Shown: piece after piece, positions 9,043 to 16,797 of the stretch
How the letters are laid out: each line of letters starts with the position of its first letter
Numbering within the stretch: the stretch's first letter is position 1
From: an uncultured Oscillospiraceae bacterium
GTDB lineage: Bacteria; Bacillota; Clostridia; Oscillospirales; Ruminococcaceae
NCBI GenBank assembly: GCA_934457235.1
Contig: CAKSHT010000018.1
Location: 1 to 22,163, forward strand
DNA length: 22,163 nt
Direction of reading: 5' to 3'
Made by a program: the position numbers and the translations under genes
Notes under the pieces: generated by a model
What the model saw: only the letters and a program-made list of their open reading frames with translations
Databases searched by the model: none
Told to the model about the DNA's origin: nothing

Positions 9043-9073
9043 AAAACGGAGGGGCAAGCCCCTCCATTTTTTA
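9041..9073. terminator. Bidirectional terminator between the araC-type gene and the MATE gene
   Basis: Stem GGAGGGGC paired with GCCCCTCC around AA (9048-9065), with an A-run on the left and a T-run on the right. It therefore ends both convergent genes. Confidence 0.88.
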
Positions 9074-9075
9074 TA

Positions 9076-10479
9076 TTACTCCAGCGCTTTCTCAGCCGTA
9101 GTATTTTCCCGCGGCTCCGTGCCGAATTTCAGCTTCATCTTATTATAGCACCAGAAGAACAGCGGGAACAGGAAGCAATCCGCGAGTATCCACGCCGCCG
9201 GATTCGCGAAGCACACCGCATCAAATCCAAAGAACGGAACAAGCGCGAGCGCCACGACTCCGCGGGCTATCATCTCGAAAACTCCGGCGAAAATCGCGAT
9301 CTGCGAAAATCCCATGCCCTGTATCAGAAAACGCACGATGTTCACGAACGCCAGCGCGATATAGAACGCGCCGTTCCTTGTAAGGAATATCTGCGCAAGA
9401 TTCAGTATCTCCTCCACGCTTCCGCCGTTGGTGTCGTTCACGAACAGCATTGAAATGCTGCGTCCCAGGAAAAGTATAATGAAAAATCCGATTATCGCGT
9501 ATCCTACGCCCAGGCAGGAACAGTCGAAAAGTCCGCGTCTGACGCGCTCTACCTTGCCAGCACCGATGTTCTGTCCGCCGTAGGTCGCCATGGTGCTTCC
9601 CATCGCGTCAAACGGACAGCACAGCAGCTGGCTGACCTTGCTTCCCGCAGTGACTGCCGCAACGTAGGTGGAGCCAAGCCCGTTGACCGCCGTCTGGATA
9701 AGAATGGAGCCGATGGCGGTTATGGAGTACTGCAAGCCCATAGGGATACCAACGCCGCACAGTCTGCCGATGTAGAACTTGTTGAACTGAAGTTCTTCAC
9801 GGCTGAGGTGCAGAATATCAAACCGCTTTATCATGTAGATAAGGCACAGAACTCCGGAAACCAGCTGTGAAATGACAGTCGCCCAGCTTGCGCCCATAAC
9901 GCCCATATTCAGTACGATTATCATGAACAGGTCAAGTCCGATGTTAAGCAGGCTGGAGATTATCAGAAAGTAAAGCGGGGTCTTTGAATCGCCGACGGAA
10001 CGTATGATACCCGACAGTATGTTATACAGGAACGTCACCGGAATACCCAGGAATATCACGAATATGTAGTCGTAAGCCTCACGGAAGCAGTCGTCCGGGG
10101 TGTTCATCCAGGTGAGGATATTCGTACACAGCAGACAGGTAGACGTCGTGAGGACGACCGCGAATATAGCGGATATCCATATCGTGTTGCCGACGTACTT
10201 TCGCATTGCGGTGTAGTCCTTTGCGCCGAACATCTGCGCCACCGGGATAGCGAATCCGGTGCATACGCCCTGCACGAACCCCAGTACCAGGAAGTTTATA
10301 GAACCGGTAGAGCCGACGCCGGCAAGCGCCTTTATTCCCAGGAACTGACCAACGATAGCGGTGTCCACCATGTTATAGAACTGCTGGAACAGCATTCCGA
10401 GGAACAGCGGCAGCATGAAGCCCAGAATAAGCTTCATCGGCGAACCGGTAGTTAGATCTTTTGTTGCACTCTTTGCCAT
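9076..10479 (-). CDS. MATE family efflux transporter
   Basis: Integral membrane antiporter of the MATE/DinF superfamily, normally exporting drugs or metabolites in exchange for Na+ or H+. The 467-residue product has about 12 hydrophobic segments and the family start LILGFMLPLFLGMLFQQFYN (17-36) followed by MVDTAIVGQFLGIKALAGVG (37-56). A second matching half includes GVGIPMGLQYSITAIGSILI. The frame extends 10 codons upstream, but AAAGGAGA lies 5 bases before the ATG at 10479, so I take that start. It has its own promoter. Its place among sugar genes does not prove a sugar role, and the substrate is unknown. Confidence 0.93.
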   Translation of the reverse strand: MAKSATKDLTTGSPMKLILGFMLPLFLGMLFQQFYNMVDTAIVGQFLGIKALAGVGSTGSINFLVLGFVQGVCTGFAIPVAQMFGAKDYTAMRKYVGNTIWISAIFAVVLTTSTCLLCTNILTWMNTPDDCFREAYDYIFVIFLGIPVTFLYNILSGIIRSVGDSKTPLYFLIISSLLNIGLDLFMIIVLNMGVMGASWATVISQLVSGVLCLIYMIKRFDILHLSREELQFNKFYIGRLCGVGIPMGLQYSITAIGSILIQTAVNGLGSTYVAAVTAGSKVSQLLCCPFDAMGSTMATYGGQNIGAGKVERVRRGLFDCSCLGVGYAIIGFFIILFLGRSISMLFVNDTNGGSVEEILNLAQIFLTRNGAFYIALAFVNIVRFLIQGMGFSQIAIFAGVFEMIARGVVALALVPFFGFDAVCFANPAAWILADCFLFPLFFWCYNKMKLKFGTEPRENTTAEKALE

Positions 10480-10536
10480 ATTTTCTCCTTTCACAGGTCT
10501 TTTGTTCATTTATCTCTTTTCTCAAAAGCAATAGTA

Positions 10537-10565
10537 ATTATACAGTAATGACGTTGTTTATTCAA
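10537..10565 (-). promoter_or_regulatory. Sigma-A promoter of the MATE gene
   Basis: Minus strand TTGAAT (10560-10565), 17-base spacer, TATAAT (10537-10542), about 58 bases before the start codon. Confidence 0.75.
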
Positions 10566-10736
10566 GTGGTGAAATGCCCAATTATTAAATCCTTTACATA
10601 CATTTTATATAGAATTGTGCACAAAAACCGCATTTGAAATTTGTTGCATTTCCACATGCGCAGTTCAGAGTTTTATTTCCGGTCGATTGTTGATCATGCA
10701 CAAATTATAGGCTATAGAATTTCGTACAAAACGCCT

Positions 10737-10766
10737 ATGACATCACGGGGAAAATTCTGCTATAAT
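10737..10766 (+). promoter_or_regulatory. Rightward sigma-A type promoter with no full gene downstream
   Basis: ATGACA (10737-10742), 18-base spacer, TATAAT (10761-10766). Transcription would start near 10773-10775, right at the GTG of a 42-codon frame and convergent with the ABC permease operon. Confidence 0.5.
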
Positions 10767-10774
10767 ACATACCA

Positions 10775-10903
10775 GTGAAGGCGCTGTGCCTGCCGATGGC
10801 GTTCTTCTGGCAGATACTTTACGCAGGCCCGGTCGTACGCCTTATCTTCCGGACGATATTCAAGAAGCAGTTCGCCAAGGCAAAAGATACCTTCCTCCGG
10901 TGA
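10775..10903 (+). pseudogene. 42-codon frame: small hydrophobic/basic peptide or gene relic
   Basis: GTG at 10775 to TGA at 10901-10903, 42 codons, with an in-frame stop 4 codons upstream. The peptide has a hydrophobic N-terminal half (PMAFFWQILYAGPVVRLIF, residues 7-25) and a basic tail (KKQFAKAKDTFLR). It looks like the C-terminal end of a membrane protein, perhaps left by deletion. It could also be a real small membrane peptide made from a leaderless GTG, since no ribosome site is present and the promoter -10 ends 8 bases before it. I do not recognise the family. Confidence 0.3.
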
Positions 10904-10922
10904 ACCGAAGAGAAGATGACAA

Positions 10923-10952
10923 CGCCGCCCCCTGGATATCCAGGGGGCGGCG
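10923..10952 (-). terminator. 30-bp perfect palindrome at the end of the ABC operon
   Basis: Arms CGCCGCCCCCTGGAT and its exact complement with no spacer. It lies 35 bases after the permease stop on the minus strand and 20 bases after the short plus-strand frame. It would form a very stable hairpin but has only a mixed pyrimidine stretch, not a clean T-run, on the minus strand. Terminator or mRNA 3'-end stabiliser are both possible. Confidence 0.5.
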
Positions 10953-10986
10953 CCGTGTATAGGTATAGGAAATGATGGATAGCGAT

Positions 10987-11868
10987 TTACTCTTTTACAG
11001 AGCCGGTAACAAGGTTGCTGTATATCGACTTCTGTAAGAACAGGAAGATCACGAGCGACGGAATGATACAGATTATGATTCCGGCGAATATGACCTCCCA
11101 CCTTGCGCCATAAGGACCGATGAAGCGGTACAGCGCCGTGGAAACAACTGCGAGATCGTCGCTCGGCATATACAGGTTCGCGGTGTAGAAGTCGTTGTAG
11201 ATGGAAACGAACTTTATTACCAGAACCGTAGCGATAGCCGGACGGAGCATCGGCAGGATTATGCTGAAATAAACCCTGGGATAGCTTGCACCGTCAAGTA
11301 TCGCACTCTCGTCGAGGGATCTTGAGATGTTGTTCAGGAACTGAATGAAGATGTAGATCGAAATGATATCCGTACCGATGTAAAGCACGCAGGGAGCCGC
11401 AAGCGTGTTGTAAAGTCCGAGCTTGCTGACGATCTGGAATACAGTTACCTGCATGGAGATGTTCGGCAGCAGCGCCGCAACAAGGAATATCGCCTTGACC
11501 GCTCTGGTGAAAAGCATGTTGAACCGCTGAAGAACGAATGCTGTCATTGTGCCGGTGATTATAGTACCGAAGCAGGATACAGCCAGTATCAGCAGCGTAT
11601 TTAAAAGACCCTGCATGACCTTGCCGTTCACGAATGCGATCTTGAAGTTCTCAAACTGCGGCACCGCCGGAAACTCGAACACGCCCGTGGAGATGTACTC
11701 GTCATGGGTCTTGAAAGCGCCGATGAGCACGACCACCAGCGGAACTATTACCATCAGACAGCATACTACCAGGAATATGTACTTCAGCGCCTGCTGTAAG
11801 AAGCGCGTCTGGCGGTACATCTTGTTATCTACGCTGTTCTTGCCTTTTTTCTTTTCAGGACTGCTCAT
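10987..11868 (-). CDS. Carbohydrate ABC transporter permease (MalG-type)
   Basis: Inner-membrane permease of a CUT1 sugar importer, 293 residues with six predicted membrane segments. The EAA loop that docks the ATPase is ESAILDGASYPRVYFSIILP at about 187-206, in the expected place before the last two segments. A cytoplasmic charged N-terminus (PEKKKGKN) comes first. The ATG lies 3 bases after the stop of the partner permease, and its ribosome site AAGGAGGA lies inside that gene's end, so the two are translationally coupled. No ATP-binding subunit follows; CUT1 systems in Firmicutes often borrow a shared MsmX-type ATPase encoded elsewhere. Substrate is not readable from the permease. Confidence 0.93.
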   Translation of the reverse strand: MSSPEKKKGKNSVDNKMYRQTRFLQQALKYIFLVVCCLMVIVPLVVVLIGAFKTHDEYISTGVFEFPAVPQFENFKIAFVNGKVMQGLLNTLLILAVSCFGTIITGTMTAFVLQRFNMLFTRAVKAIFLVAALLPNISMQVTVFQIVSKLGLYNTLAAPCVLYIGTDIISIYIFIQFLNNISRSLDESAILDGASYPRVYFSIILPMLRPAIATVLVIKFVSIYNDFYTANLYMPSDDLAVVSTALYRFIGPYGARWEVIFAGIIICIIPSLVIFLFLQKSIYSNLVTGSVKE

Positions 11869-11871
11869 GCG

Positions 11872-12801
11872 CTATTTGTCCTCCTTGAAGAATGCCTTTT
11901 GTATCGCCGTGACTATCAGTATGATCGCAAGCAGCACAATTGCCATCGCCGACGCCAGACCGACCTTCTGATACTTGAACGCCGTTTCTATCGTCTTGAT
12001 AACGAACGTACTCGTTCCGTTCTTGCCCTCGGTGATGATGTACGGTATCTCGAATACCGATACGGCACCCTTGATGGCGAGTATCAGCTGAAGTCCGACG
12101 ATGGGTCGGATATTCGGGAAAATAATGTACCAGAAGCGCTGCCACGCGTTCGCGCCGTCAAGGTCAGCAGCCTCGTAGATATCCGGGGAGATGGACTGTA
12201 TCGCGCCGATATACATTATAATATCGAAGCCTATGTAGCGCCATATCGAGGCAAACACCAGGCAGACGTTGACGAGATTCGGCTCGCTCAGCCATCTTAT
12301 CGGATCACCGCCGAACAGCATTATTATGCTGTTTAGAGTACCCTCGGTGTTGGTTATTCCGTCACCCTTCTGGAAGAAGCGGCGGAATATGAGGGAAACC
12401 GCAACGCCGTTCATCATGTAAGGGAAGAACAGAACGCCCTTGAAAACATTCGCGAACTTGATCTTGGAGCACAGTACAGTCGCGATCAGAAGCGCGAACG
12501 CCTGCTGAACAAACGAACCTATAAGGTAGTAGATGGAGTTCGCAAAGGTCTGTAGGTATGCGCCGTCGGTGAAGATACGCTTGTAGTTATCCAGTCCGAC
12601 CCATTCCCAGCTTACGCCGAGCTGGTCGCGCTTCTGGAAGCTGTATATTCCCATGTTTATCGCCGGTATGACGGTAAACAGTACCAACAGCACCAACGGT
12701 ATGAGCAGAAACAGCAGCGTCGTGGTGTACTTCTGCCCGGTGTAGCCTTTAAGCCACTGCATAAGGCTGCGTTTTTTCTTCGCAGCAGTAACTTCCGCCA
12801 T
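11872..12801 (-). CDS. Carbohydrate ABC transporter permease (MalF-type)
   Basis: Partner permease of the importer, 309 residues. The first membrane segment is at about 27-46 (TTLLFLLIPLVLLVLFTVIP), followed by the typical short loop with WVGLDNYKRIF. The EAA loop is YEAADLDGANAWQRFWYIIF at about 209-228. The frame runs five codons further up, but AAAGGA (in the ATGAAAGGA segment) is spaced 6 bases from the ATG at 12801, which I therefore prefer. It sits between the binding lipoprotein gene and the second permease gene in one operon. A strong hairpin in the gap upstream may lower its expression relative to the binding protein. Confidence 0.92.
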   Translation of the reverse strand: MAEVTAAKKKRSLMQWLKGYTGQKYTTTLLFLLIPLVLLVLFTVIPAINMGIYSFQKRDQLGVSWEWVGLDNYKRIFTDGAYLQTFANSIYYLIGSFVQQAFALLIATVLCSKIKFANVFKGVLFFPYMMNGVAVSLIFRRFFQKGDGITNTEGTLNSIIMLFGGDPIRWLSEPNLVNVCLVFASIWRYIGFDIIMYIGAIQSISPDIYEAADLDGANAWQRFWYIIFPNIRPIVGLQLILAIKGAVSVFEIPYIITEGKNGTSTFVIKTIETAFKYQKVGLASAMAIVLLAIILIVTAIQKAFFKEDK

Positions 12802-12859
12802 AGATAGTCCTTTCATCTGCCGGTTTCCCGGCGTCGCAGAAAAATTTCAGCTATCCTTG

Positions 12860-12880
12860 AGGGGCGCCGGAGGCGCCCCT
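12860..12880 (-). terminator. Intra-operon hairpin between binding protein and permeases
   Basis: On the minus strand AGGGGCGCC pairs with GGCGCCCCT around a 3-base loop, 46 bases after the lipoprotein gene stop and 58 bases before the permease start. There is no T-run, so it is probably an mRNA 3'-end stabiliser or partial attenuator rather than a full stop. Confidence 0.55.
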
Positions 12881-12926
12881 TTCGGAAAGCCGGGAGAAAT
12901 CTATTCACTTAATGGAGAAATCTTAA

Positions 12927-14342
12927 TCAGCCTGCGTTTGCTTCGAGATAAGCAGCCAGCTCTGCGTTAGCGTCGCGGGTAGCGTTCCACTTTGCATTGG
13001 TGTCAGCAACGATCTGCTTGAACGCATCCTCGCCCTGGCCTGCGAATGCAGCCTCAGCCATCTTGATCTTGAAGTTGTCAGCGTCGCCCTGCCATGTGCC
13101 AACCTCGGAGTCGTTGTTGATAGCGTCCCAAACACCGGTGAGTCCATCGGGAGCAGCCTCGGTGATGAACAGCTCGCAGTTAGCGAAGTCAGTCAGGTAG
13201 TCGGGAAGCGGAGAGCCCTTGAGTGCGCAGATGGAGCCTTCCTTCTTAGCGAAGCCGCTCTCTTCAACGAACCATGTGATGTACTTCTTGCCGAGCTCCT
13301 TGATGTCGTCGGAACGGTTCTTGTTCACGCCCATGCAGTAGTCAGGAGCGGACTCAGCGTACTGCTTGCCGTCCTTGCTGAACGGAGCGGGCATGTAGCC
13401 GATATCATCACCGTTGTCGCCAGCCTCCTGGAACTGAGATACTGCCCAGGAACCCATAACCATTGTTGCGATCTTGCCGTTGTTGATGGCAGCCTTGCAG
13501 CCTTCCCAGTCGGTGGTCATCGGATCTTCCTCATGGAGGGTGGGATCAGAGAATACATCGAACATCATCTTGTAAACCTCGTAGTAAGCGTCGCCCTCTA
13601 CGAACAGATCGCGCTTGGAGGTGAGAATGTCGTTCTCATATGTGCTGCTGCCGGAAGCGGAGTTTACGAGGGAAGCCCACTGCACCAGCGTCCAGCTTGC
13701 GTCAGCGTAGTTGGTATAATAAGGAATAGCGTCAGTGTTTGCAGCGATGAGCTTCAGATCATCAACGAACTCTTCGGGAGAGGTCGGCAGGGTCTCAATT
13801 CCCGCCTCCTTCCAGATACGCTTGTTGTAGCAGATACCGCCTGCAACAGTACCGAGGTGAGCGATGCCGTAAACCTGACCGTCGTACATCTTCTTGTCTG
13901 CCCAGTAGTACTTGGCGTCCATCTCAGCGAGGGTGCCGAGCGGCTCGAAGAAGTTGCCGAGATCCTTTACCTTAACGGTATCCGGGATCATCAGAACGTC
14001 GCCGTACTCAGTGGTGTTCATCATTGTGGAAACATCGTTTGCATAGTCTGTGAATCCCTGGTACTCGACCTTGCAGTTGTTGGCGTCTTCGAACGCCTTT
14101 GTCATCTCTGCGAGGGAGCCGTCCTCAATACGGTCAGTACGGTGTGTCAGAACCTTGAGGGTCAGACCGGCTGTATTGGTGTTGTTGTCGGTGCTGGTGT
14201 TGGAATCTGCGTTGCTGCTTGCGTTGGACTGATTTCCGTCAGAAGCTGCGCCGGAGTTTCCGTTGTCTGTGCTTGCACATGCAGCCAGGCTGAGTGCTGT
14301 GCTTGCGGCAAGTACGCTTGCCATGATCTTTCTGAATTTCAT
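12927..14342 (-). CDS. Sugar ABC transporter substrate-binding lipoprotein
   Basis: Extracellular family 1 solute-binding protein, 471 residues, tethered by lipid at Cys22. The signal peptide is positively charged then hydrophobic and ends in the lipobox LAAC (ALSLAACAS). Next comes a low-complexity Ser/Asn/Thr/Gly linker (about 24-55) that spaces the domain from the membrane, then the binding domain (TLKVLTHRTDRIEDGSLAEM onward) with the family's MGSWAVSQF segment. The frame extends 51 codons upstream, but GGAGGT lies 6 bases before the ATG at 14342 and the signal peptide begins there. Codon choice favours AAC, GAC and AAG, typical of strongly expressed genes. It heads the transporter operon and gives the system its specificity, which cannot be deduced here. 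Confidence 0.94.
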   Translation of the reverse strand: MKFRKIMASVLAASTALSLAACASTDNGNSGAASDGNQSNASSNADSNTSTDNNTNTAGLTLKVLTHRTDRIEDGSLAEMTKAFEDANNCKVEYQGFTDYANDVSTMMNTTEYGDVLMIPDTVKVKDLGNFFEPLGTLAEMDAKYYWADKKMYDGQVYGIAHLGTVAGGICYNKRIWKEAGIETLPTSPEEFVDDLKLIAANTDAIPYYTNYADASWTLVQWASLVNSASGSSTYENDILTSKRDLFVEGDAYYEVYKMMFDVFSDPTLHEEDPMTTDWEGCKAAINNGKIATMVMGSWAVSQFQEAGDNGDDIGYMPAPFSKDGKQYAESAPDYCMGVNKNRSDDIKELGKKYITWFVEESGFAKKEGSICALKGSPLPDYLTDFANCELFITEAAPDGLTGVWDAINNDSEVGTWQGDADNFKIKMAEAAFAGQGEDAFKQIVADTNAKWNATRDANAELAAYLEANAG

Positions 14343-14369
14343 TGTGTTACCTCCACGATTTTCCGTAAA

Positions 14370-14396
14370 GTTATTTAGGTGATTTAGTTGTTTTAG
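14370..14396. repeat. Three 9-bp direct repeats in the ABC operon leader
   Basis: Three consecutive 9-base units on the plus strand: GTTATTTAG, GTGATTTAG, TTGTTTTAG. Each ends in TTTAG (CTAAA on the coding strand). They lie in the transcribed leader upstream of the ribosome site. Confidence 0.6.
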
Positions 14397-14430
14397 CTCA
14401 GTTTGAGTTATCCGCACTTCCCTATCACCT
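14377..14430 (-). promoter_or_regulatory. Leader inverted repeat of the ABC operon
   Basis: AGGTGAT (14377-14383) pairs with ATCACCT (14424-14430), with a smaller CTCA/TGAG pair inside (14397-14407). It could fold the leader RNA or serve as a spaced operator. Confidence 0.35.
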
Positions 14431-14442
14431 GTTTGCAAGCTT

Positions 14443-14471
14443 ATTTTAGCATAATTTTTACTTAAAGTCAA
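14443..14471 (-). promoter_or_regulatory. Sigma-A promoter of the ABC operon
   Basis: Minus strand TTGACT (14466-14471), 17-base spacer, TAAAAT (14443-14448). Transcription would start near 14436, giving a leader of about 94 bases. Confidence 0.75.
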
Positions 14472-14553
14472 CACATTTGGAGCACATTCGTACAACTACC
14501 ATATTAAAAAGCAAAAAGTATTGTGCACCTTGCACTATTTACCATCAATTTTC

Positions 14554-14597
14554 GATTTTTAGTTTATTTAGTCATTTAGGCAAAATCGTTACTTTAG
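14554..14597. repeat. Upstream cluster of TTTAG repeats
   Basis: GATTTTTAG (14554-14562), TTTATTTAG (14563-14571), TCATTTAG (14572-14579) and TTACTTTAG (14589-14597). Spacing is 9, 8 and 18 bases. Same core as the leader cluster at 14370-14396, about 85-130 bases upstream of the promoter. Confidence 0.5.
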
Positions 14598-14641
14598 GGT
14601 AATAAATCTGACAATTATGTGTTTTTAAGGTGATAAGCATA

Positions 14642-14676
14642 CAAAAACGCCGCGCGCATGAACCTGCGCACGGCGT
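14642..14676 (-). terminator. Terminator of the GH2 gene
   Basis: Minus strand stem ACGCCGTGCGCA paired with TGCGCGCGGCGT (one G-U pair), 6-base loop, then TTTTTG. It lies 17 bases after the stop. Confidence 0.88.
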
Positions 14677-14692
14677 GATCTGCAATATTTAT

Positions 14693-16732
14693 TTACTCCG
14701 CGTACCAGACTGCGAAGTCCTCCAGGACAGTACCGTCCGGGAATTGCGCGCGGACAGTCACCGTATTGTCCCTGCCCTGCTCCAGCCGGATATTATCCCA
14801 CACAAACACCGTCGGCAGCAGCGCGTCCGGATTTACGCCGTATCCCACAGGAACTCCGTTCACCAGAAGCTCCGCCTGTTTTGCATTGGCGTACGCCTTT
14901 ACCTGCGGCACCATCGCCGGACGGCTTCGGAATCGCTTTTCGGTCATGCGGCAGGTATTTTCGTCGCTCCACACCGAGCGGTAGAACCAGAACGCGTCCT
15001 TCGGGATACGCTCCCGCGTGCAAAGCCCCTTGTCATTTATCCCGGCTGTGTCGCCCTCTTTCCTCCCGGTGGAAGGGAAGTCGAACATACACCACACGAA
15101 AAGTCCCCACAGATATTTCCGGACTGAGAGCTGCGCCCATATACGCTCGTGCAGATAGGACTGATAGTTCTCGTAGTGTCGCTCGCCGTTGGGGTCGATG
15201 TCGGTCAGCCAGTCGATGTTGTCCTTATGCTGAGTCACTGCGCCTCCGCCGCCGTACTCTGAAACGCACAACGGGCGCTTCTGCTCCCGGTGAGCCTGGT
15301 CAAACCATTCGCCGAACCTCTCAACGTCGCCGGCTTCCTTGTACCAGCCGAAATAGCGGTTGTAGCCCACGGCGTCCGCCGGGAGCTCCCGGAACTTCCC
15401 CCAGAACTGCGCGTCTGCGTACACAGCCGCCCTGCCGCTTTCGTGTATCATCTCGTACATCGTCCGGTACAGCCCGAAAATGCTGTCGGACATCTGGTAT
15501 ATCTCGTTGGACATGCCGTAGCACACCACGGACGGATGGCTGCACGTCTGCCCGATAAGCTCCAGCAGCTGGCTCAGCGTACTATCCCGGAACTCGTCGG
15601 AAACGACAGCCTCCGCCGGCTCTCCGGGACACAGCTTGCCAATCACGCCGATCTCCGTCCATACGCATAGTCCCAGGCGGTCGCAGAGCGCGTATTCCTC
15701 CTCGCAGTGCTGATAATGCGCCATTCGGACGGCGTTGCAGCCCATGTCGCGCATCATCGAGTAATCACGCTCCCGCTGCTTCTGGGACATTGCCCAGCCG
15801 GTTTTCGGTGCGTCCTGGTGGTAGTTCACGCCACGCAGCGGCGTTGGCTTCCCGTTAAGGATAAAGCCCCTTTCCCTGTCGAACCCGAACGTCCTCACGC
15901 CGAACTGCTTCGAAAGGCTGTCAACGCACTCCCCGCCTATGATCAGGCTGACTTTCACCGTGTATAGGTACGGATCGCGCACACCGTCCCAGAGGTGCGG
16001 ATTCCTTAACAGCGTTTCCAGCGATATCCCCAGTGACCCGCCGCGACTGACGGTACACTGTTCCTCCGCGTATCCGCACGGCTCATCGCCGGTTATCTCC
16101 GCCCGGACAGTCACCCGGACGTCCGCCGTGTCGCCGTTTTCTATCCGTACAGCCGTGCTGACGCGCGCACCGCCGTCAAACACCTCAACGTCCGGGCGGA
16201 TATCGTCCAGACGCACCCTGTTTGTGGATATCAGCCGCACGGGACGGTATATCCCGCCCATTTTCGTGAAGTCACCGCAGTCGCATATCGGCGCGATGTA
16301 TTCCGATGTGGCGTTGCTGACGAAAACCGTGAAAACATTTTCCGTACCGACTCTGACATTCCGCGTGATATCGAACCTGAACGCGGAGTACCCGCCCTCG
16401 TGCCTGCCAACGGATTTCCCATTGACATAAAGCTCCGTGACAGTATTCGCACCGCCGAATTCAATGAATATCACGCGCCCGCGATACTGGTCGTTCGGCA
16501 GAAACACCTTACGCCGGTAACAGCCCCGGCCTCGGTAGTACCCCTCGGCATACTCCGGGGAATTGTCCGTCCTGCCGGTGCAGTCGTCCGCATTCCAGGT
16601 GTGCGGCAGAGATATCTCGTCCCAGCCGCTGTCGTCCGCGTCTGGTGCCGCAAGCCGTGTGCGGCTCTCAGTGACGGCAGCCTGCCGGAAGCGCCAGCCG
16701 CAATTTATGTATTCGCCTGTTCTCCCTCTCAT
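14693..16732 (-). CDS. Glycoside hydrolase family 2 (probable beta-galactosidase)
   Basis: Retaining GH2 enzyme, 679 residues, no signal peptide, so cytoplasmic. Domains in order: a sugar-binding jelly roll with SLPHTWNADD (41-50), GCYRRKVFLP (70-79) and ELYVNGKSVGRHEGGYSAF (100-118); an Ig-like domain (about 170-280); a TIM barrel starting GFILNGKPTPLRGVNYHQD (289-307); and a short C-terminal beta domain (QVKAYANAKQAELLVNGVPV, 610-629). The predicted acid/base is Glu410 in GMSNE and the nucleophile Glu492 in VSEYGGGG. It lacks the two large C-terminal domains of LacZ. AGGGAGA lies 8 bases before the ATG. With galT and a sugar importer nearby, galactoside cleavage is the best guess; glucuronidase or another GH2 activity is not excluded. 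Confidence 0.88.
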   Translation of the reverse strand: MRGRTGEYINCGWRFRQAAVTESRTRLAAPDADDSGWDEISLPHTWNADDCTGRTDNSPEYAEGYYRGRGCYRRKVFLPNDQYRGRVIFIEFGGANTVTELYVNGKSVGRHEGGYSAFRFDITRNVRVGTENVFTVFVSNATSEYIAPICDCGDFTKMGGIYRPVRLISTNRVRLDDIRPDVEVFDGGARVSTAVRIENGDTADVRVTVRAEITGDEPCGYAEEQCTVSRGGSLGISLETLLRNPHLWDGVRDPYLYTVKVSLIIGGECVDSLSKQFGVRTFGFDRERGFILNGKPTPLRGVNYHQDAPKTGWAMSQKQRERDYSMMRDMGCNAVRMAHYQHCEEEYALCDRLGLCVWTEIGVIGKLCPGEPAEAVVSDEFRDSTLSQLLELIGQTCSHPSVVCYGMSNEIYQMSDSIFGLYRTMYEMIHESGRAAVYADAQFWGKFRELPADAVGYNRYFGWYKEAGDVERFGEWFDQAHREQKRPLCVSEYGGGGAVTQHKDNIDWLTDIDPNGERHYENYQSYLHERIWAQLSVRKYLWGLFVWCMFDFPSTGRKEGDTAGINDKGLCTRERIPKDAFWFYRSVWSDENTCRMTEKRFRSRPAMVPQVKAYANAKQAELLVNGVPVGYGVNPDALLPTVFVWDNIRLEQGRDNTVTVRAQFPDGTVLEDFAVWYAE

Positions 16733-16768
16733 TTATGATCTCTCCCTAAGTCGGATTTTATTTATTAT

Positions 16769-16797
16769 AGTATAGCATGCCATAATTGTATTGTCAA
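16769..16797 (-). promoter_or_regulatory. Sigma-A promoter of the GH2 gene
   Basis: Minus strand TTGACA (16792-16797, perfect), 17-base spacer containing GCATGC, TATACT (16769-16774). Start near 16762, about 30 bases before the ATG. Confidence 0.82.

Larger units (their letters stand above)
10480..10986. other. Intergenic region between the MATE gene and the ABC permease gene
   Basis: About 500 bases. In order it holds the MATE promoter, a perfect TTGTGCACAA site (10615-10624), related sites at 10696-10704 and 10721-10730, a rightward sigma-A type promoter, a 42-codon frame, and a 30-bp perfect palindrome. The first 280 bases are AT-rich; the rest is GC-richer. No full gene is seen. Confidence 0.7.
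14343..14692. other. Regulatory region between the ABC operon and the GH2 gene
   Basis: About 350 AT-rich bases without a gene. Contents: operon leader (about 94 bases) with three 9-bp repeats and a 7-bp inverted repeat, the operon promoter, a TTCGTACAAC site (14487-14496), a TTGTGCAC site with a near inverted copy (14521-14534), a second cluster of TTTAG repeats (14554-14597), and the GH2 terminator. Confidence 0.7.

Noticed and set aside
10760..11101. 113-codon minus-strand frame overlapping the end of the MalG-type permease
   Set aside because: Overlaps the real permease out of frame and crosses the perfect palindrome; no ribosome site or domain.
13533..14378. 281-codon plus-strand frame opposite the sugar-binding lipoprotein
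   Set aside because: Shadow frame. The minus strand gene has full signal peptide and binding domain.
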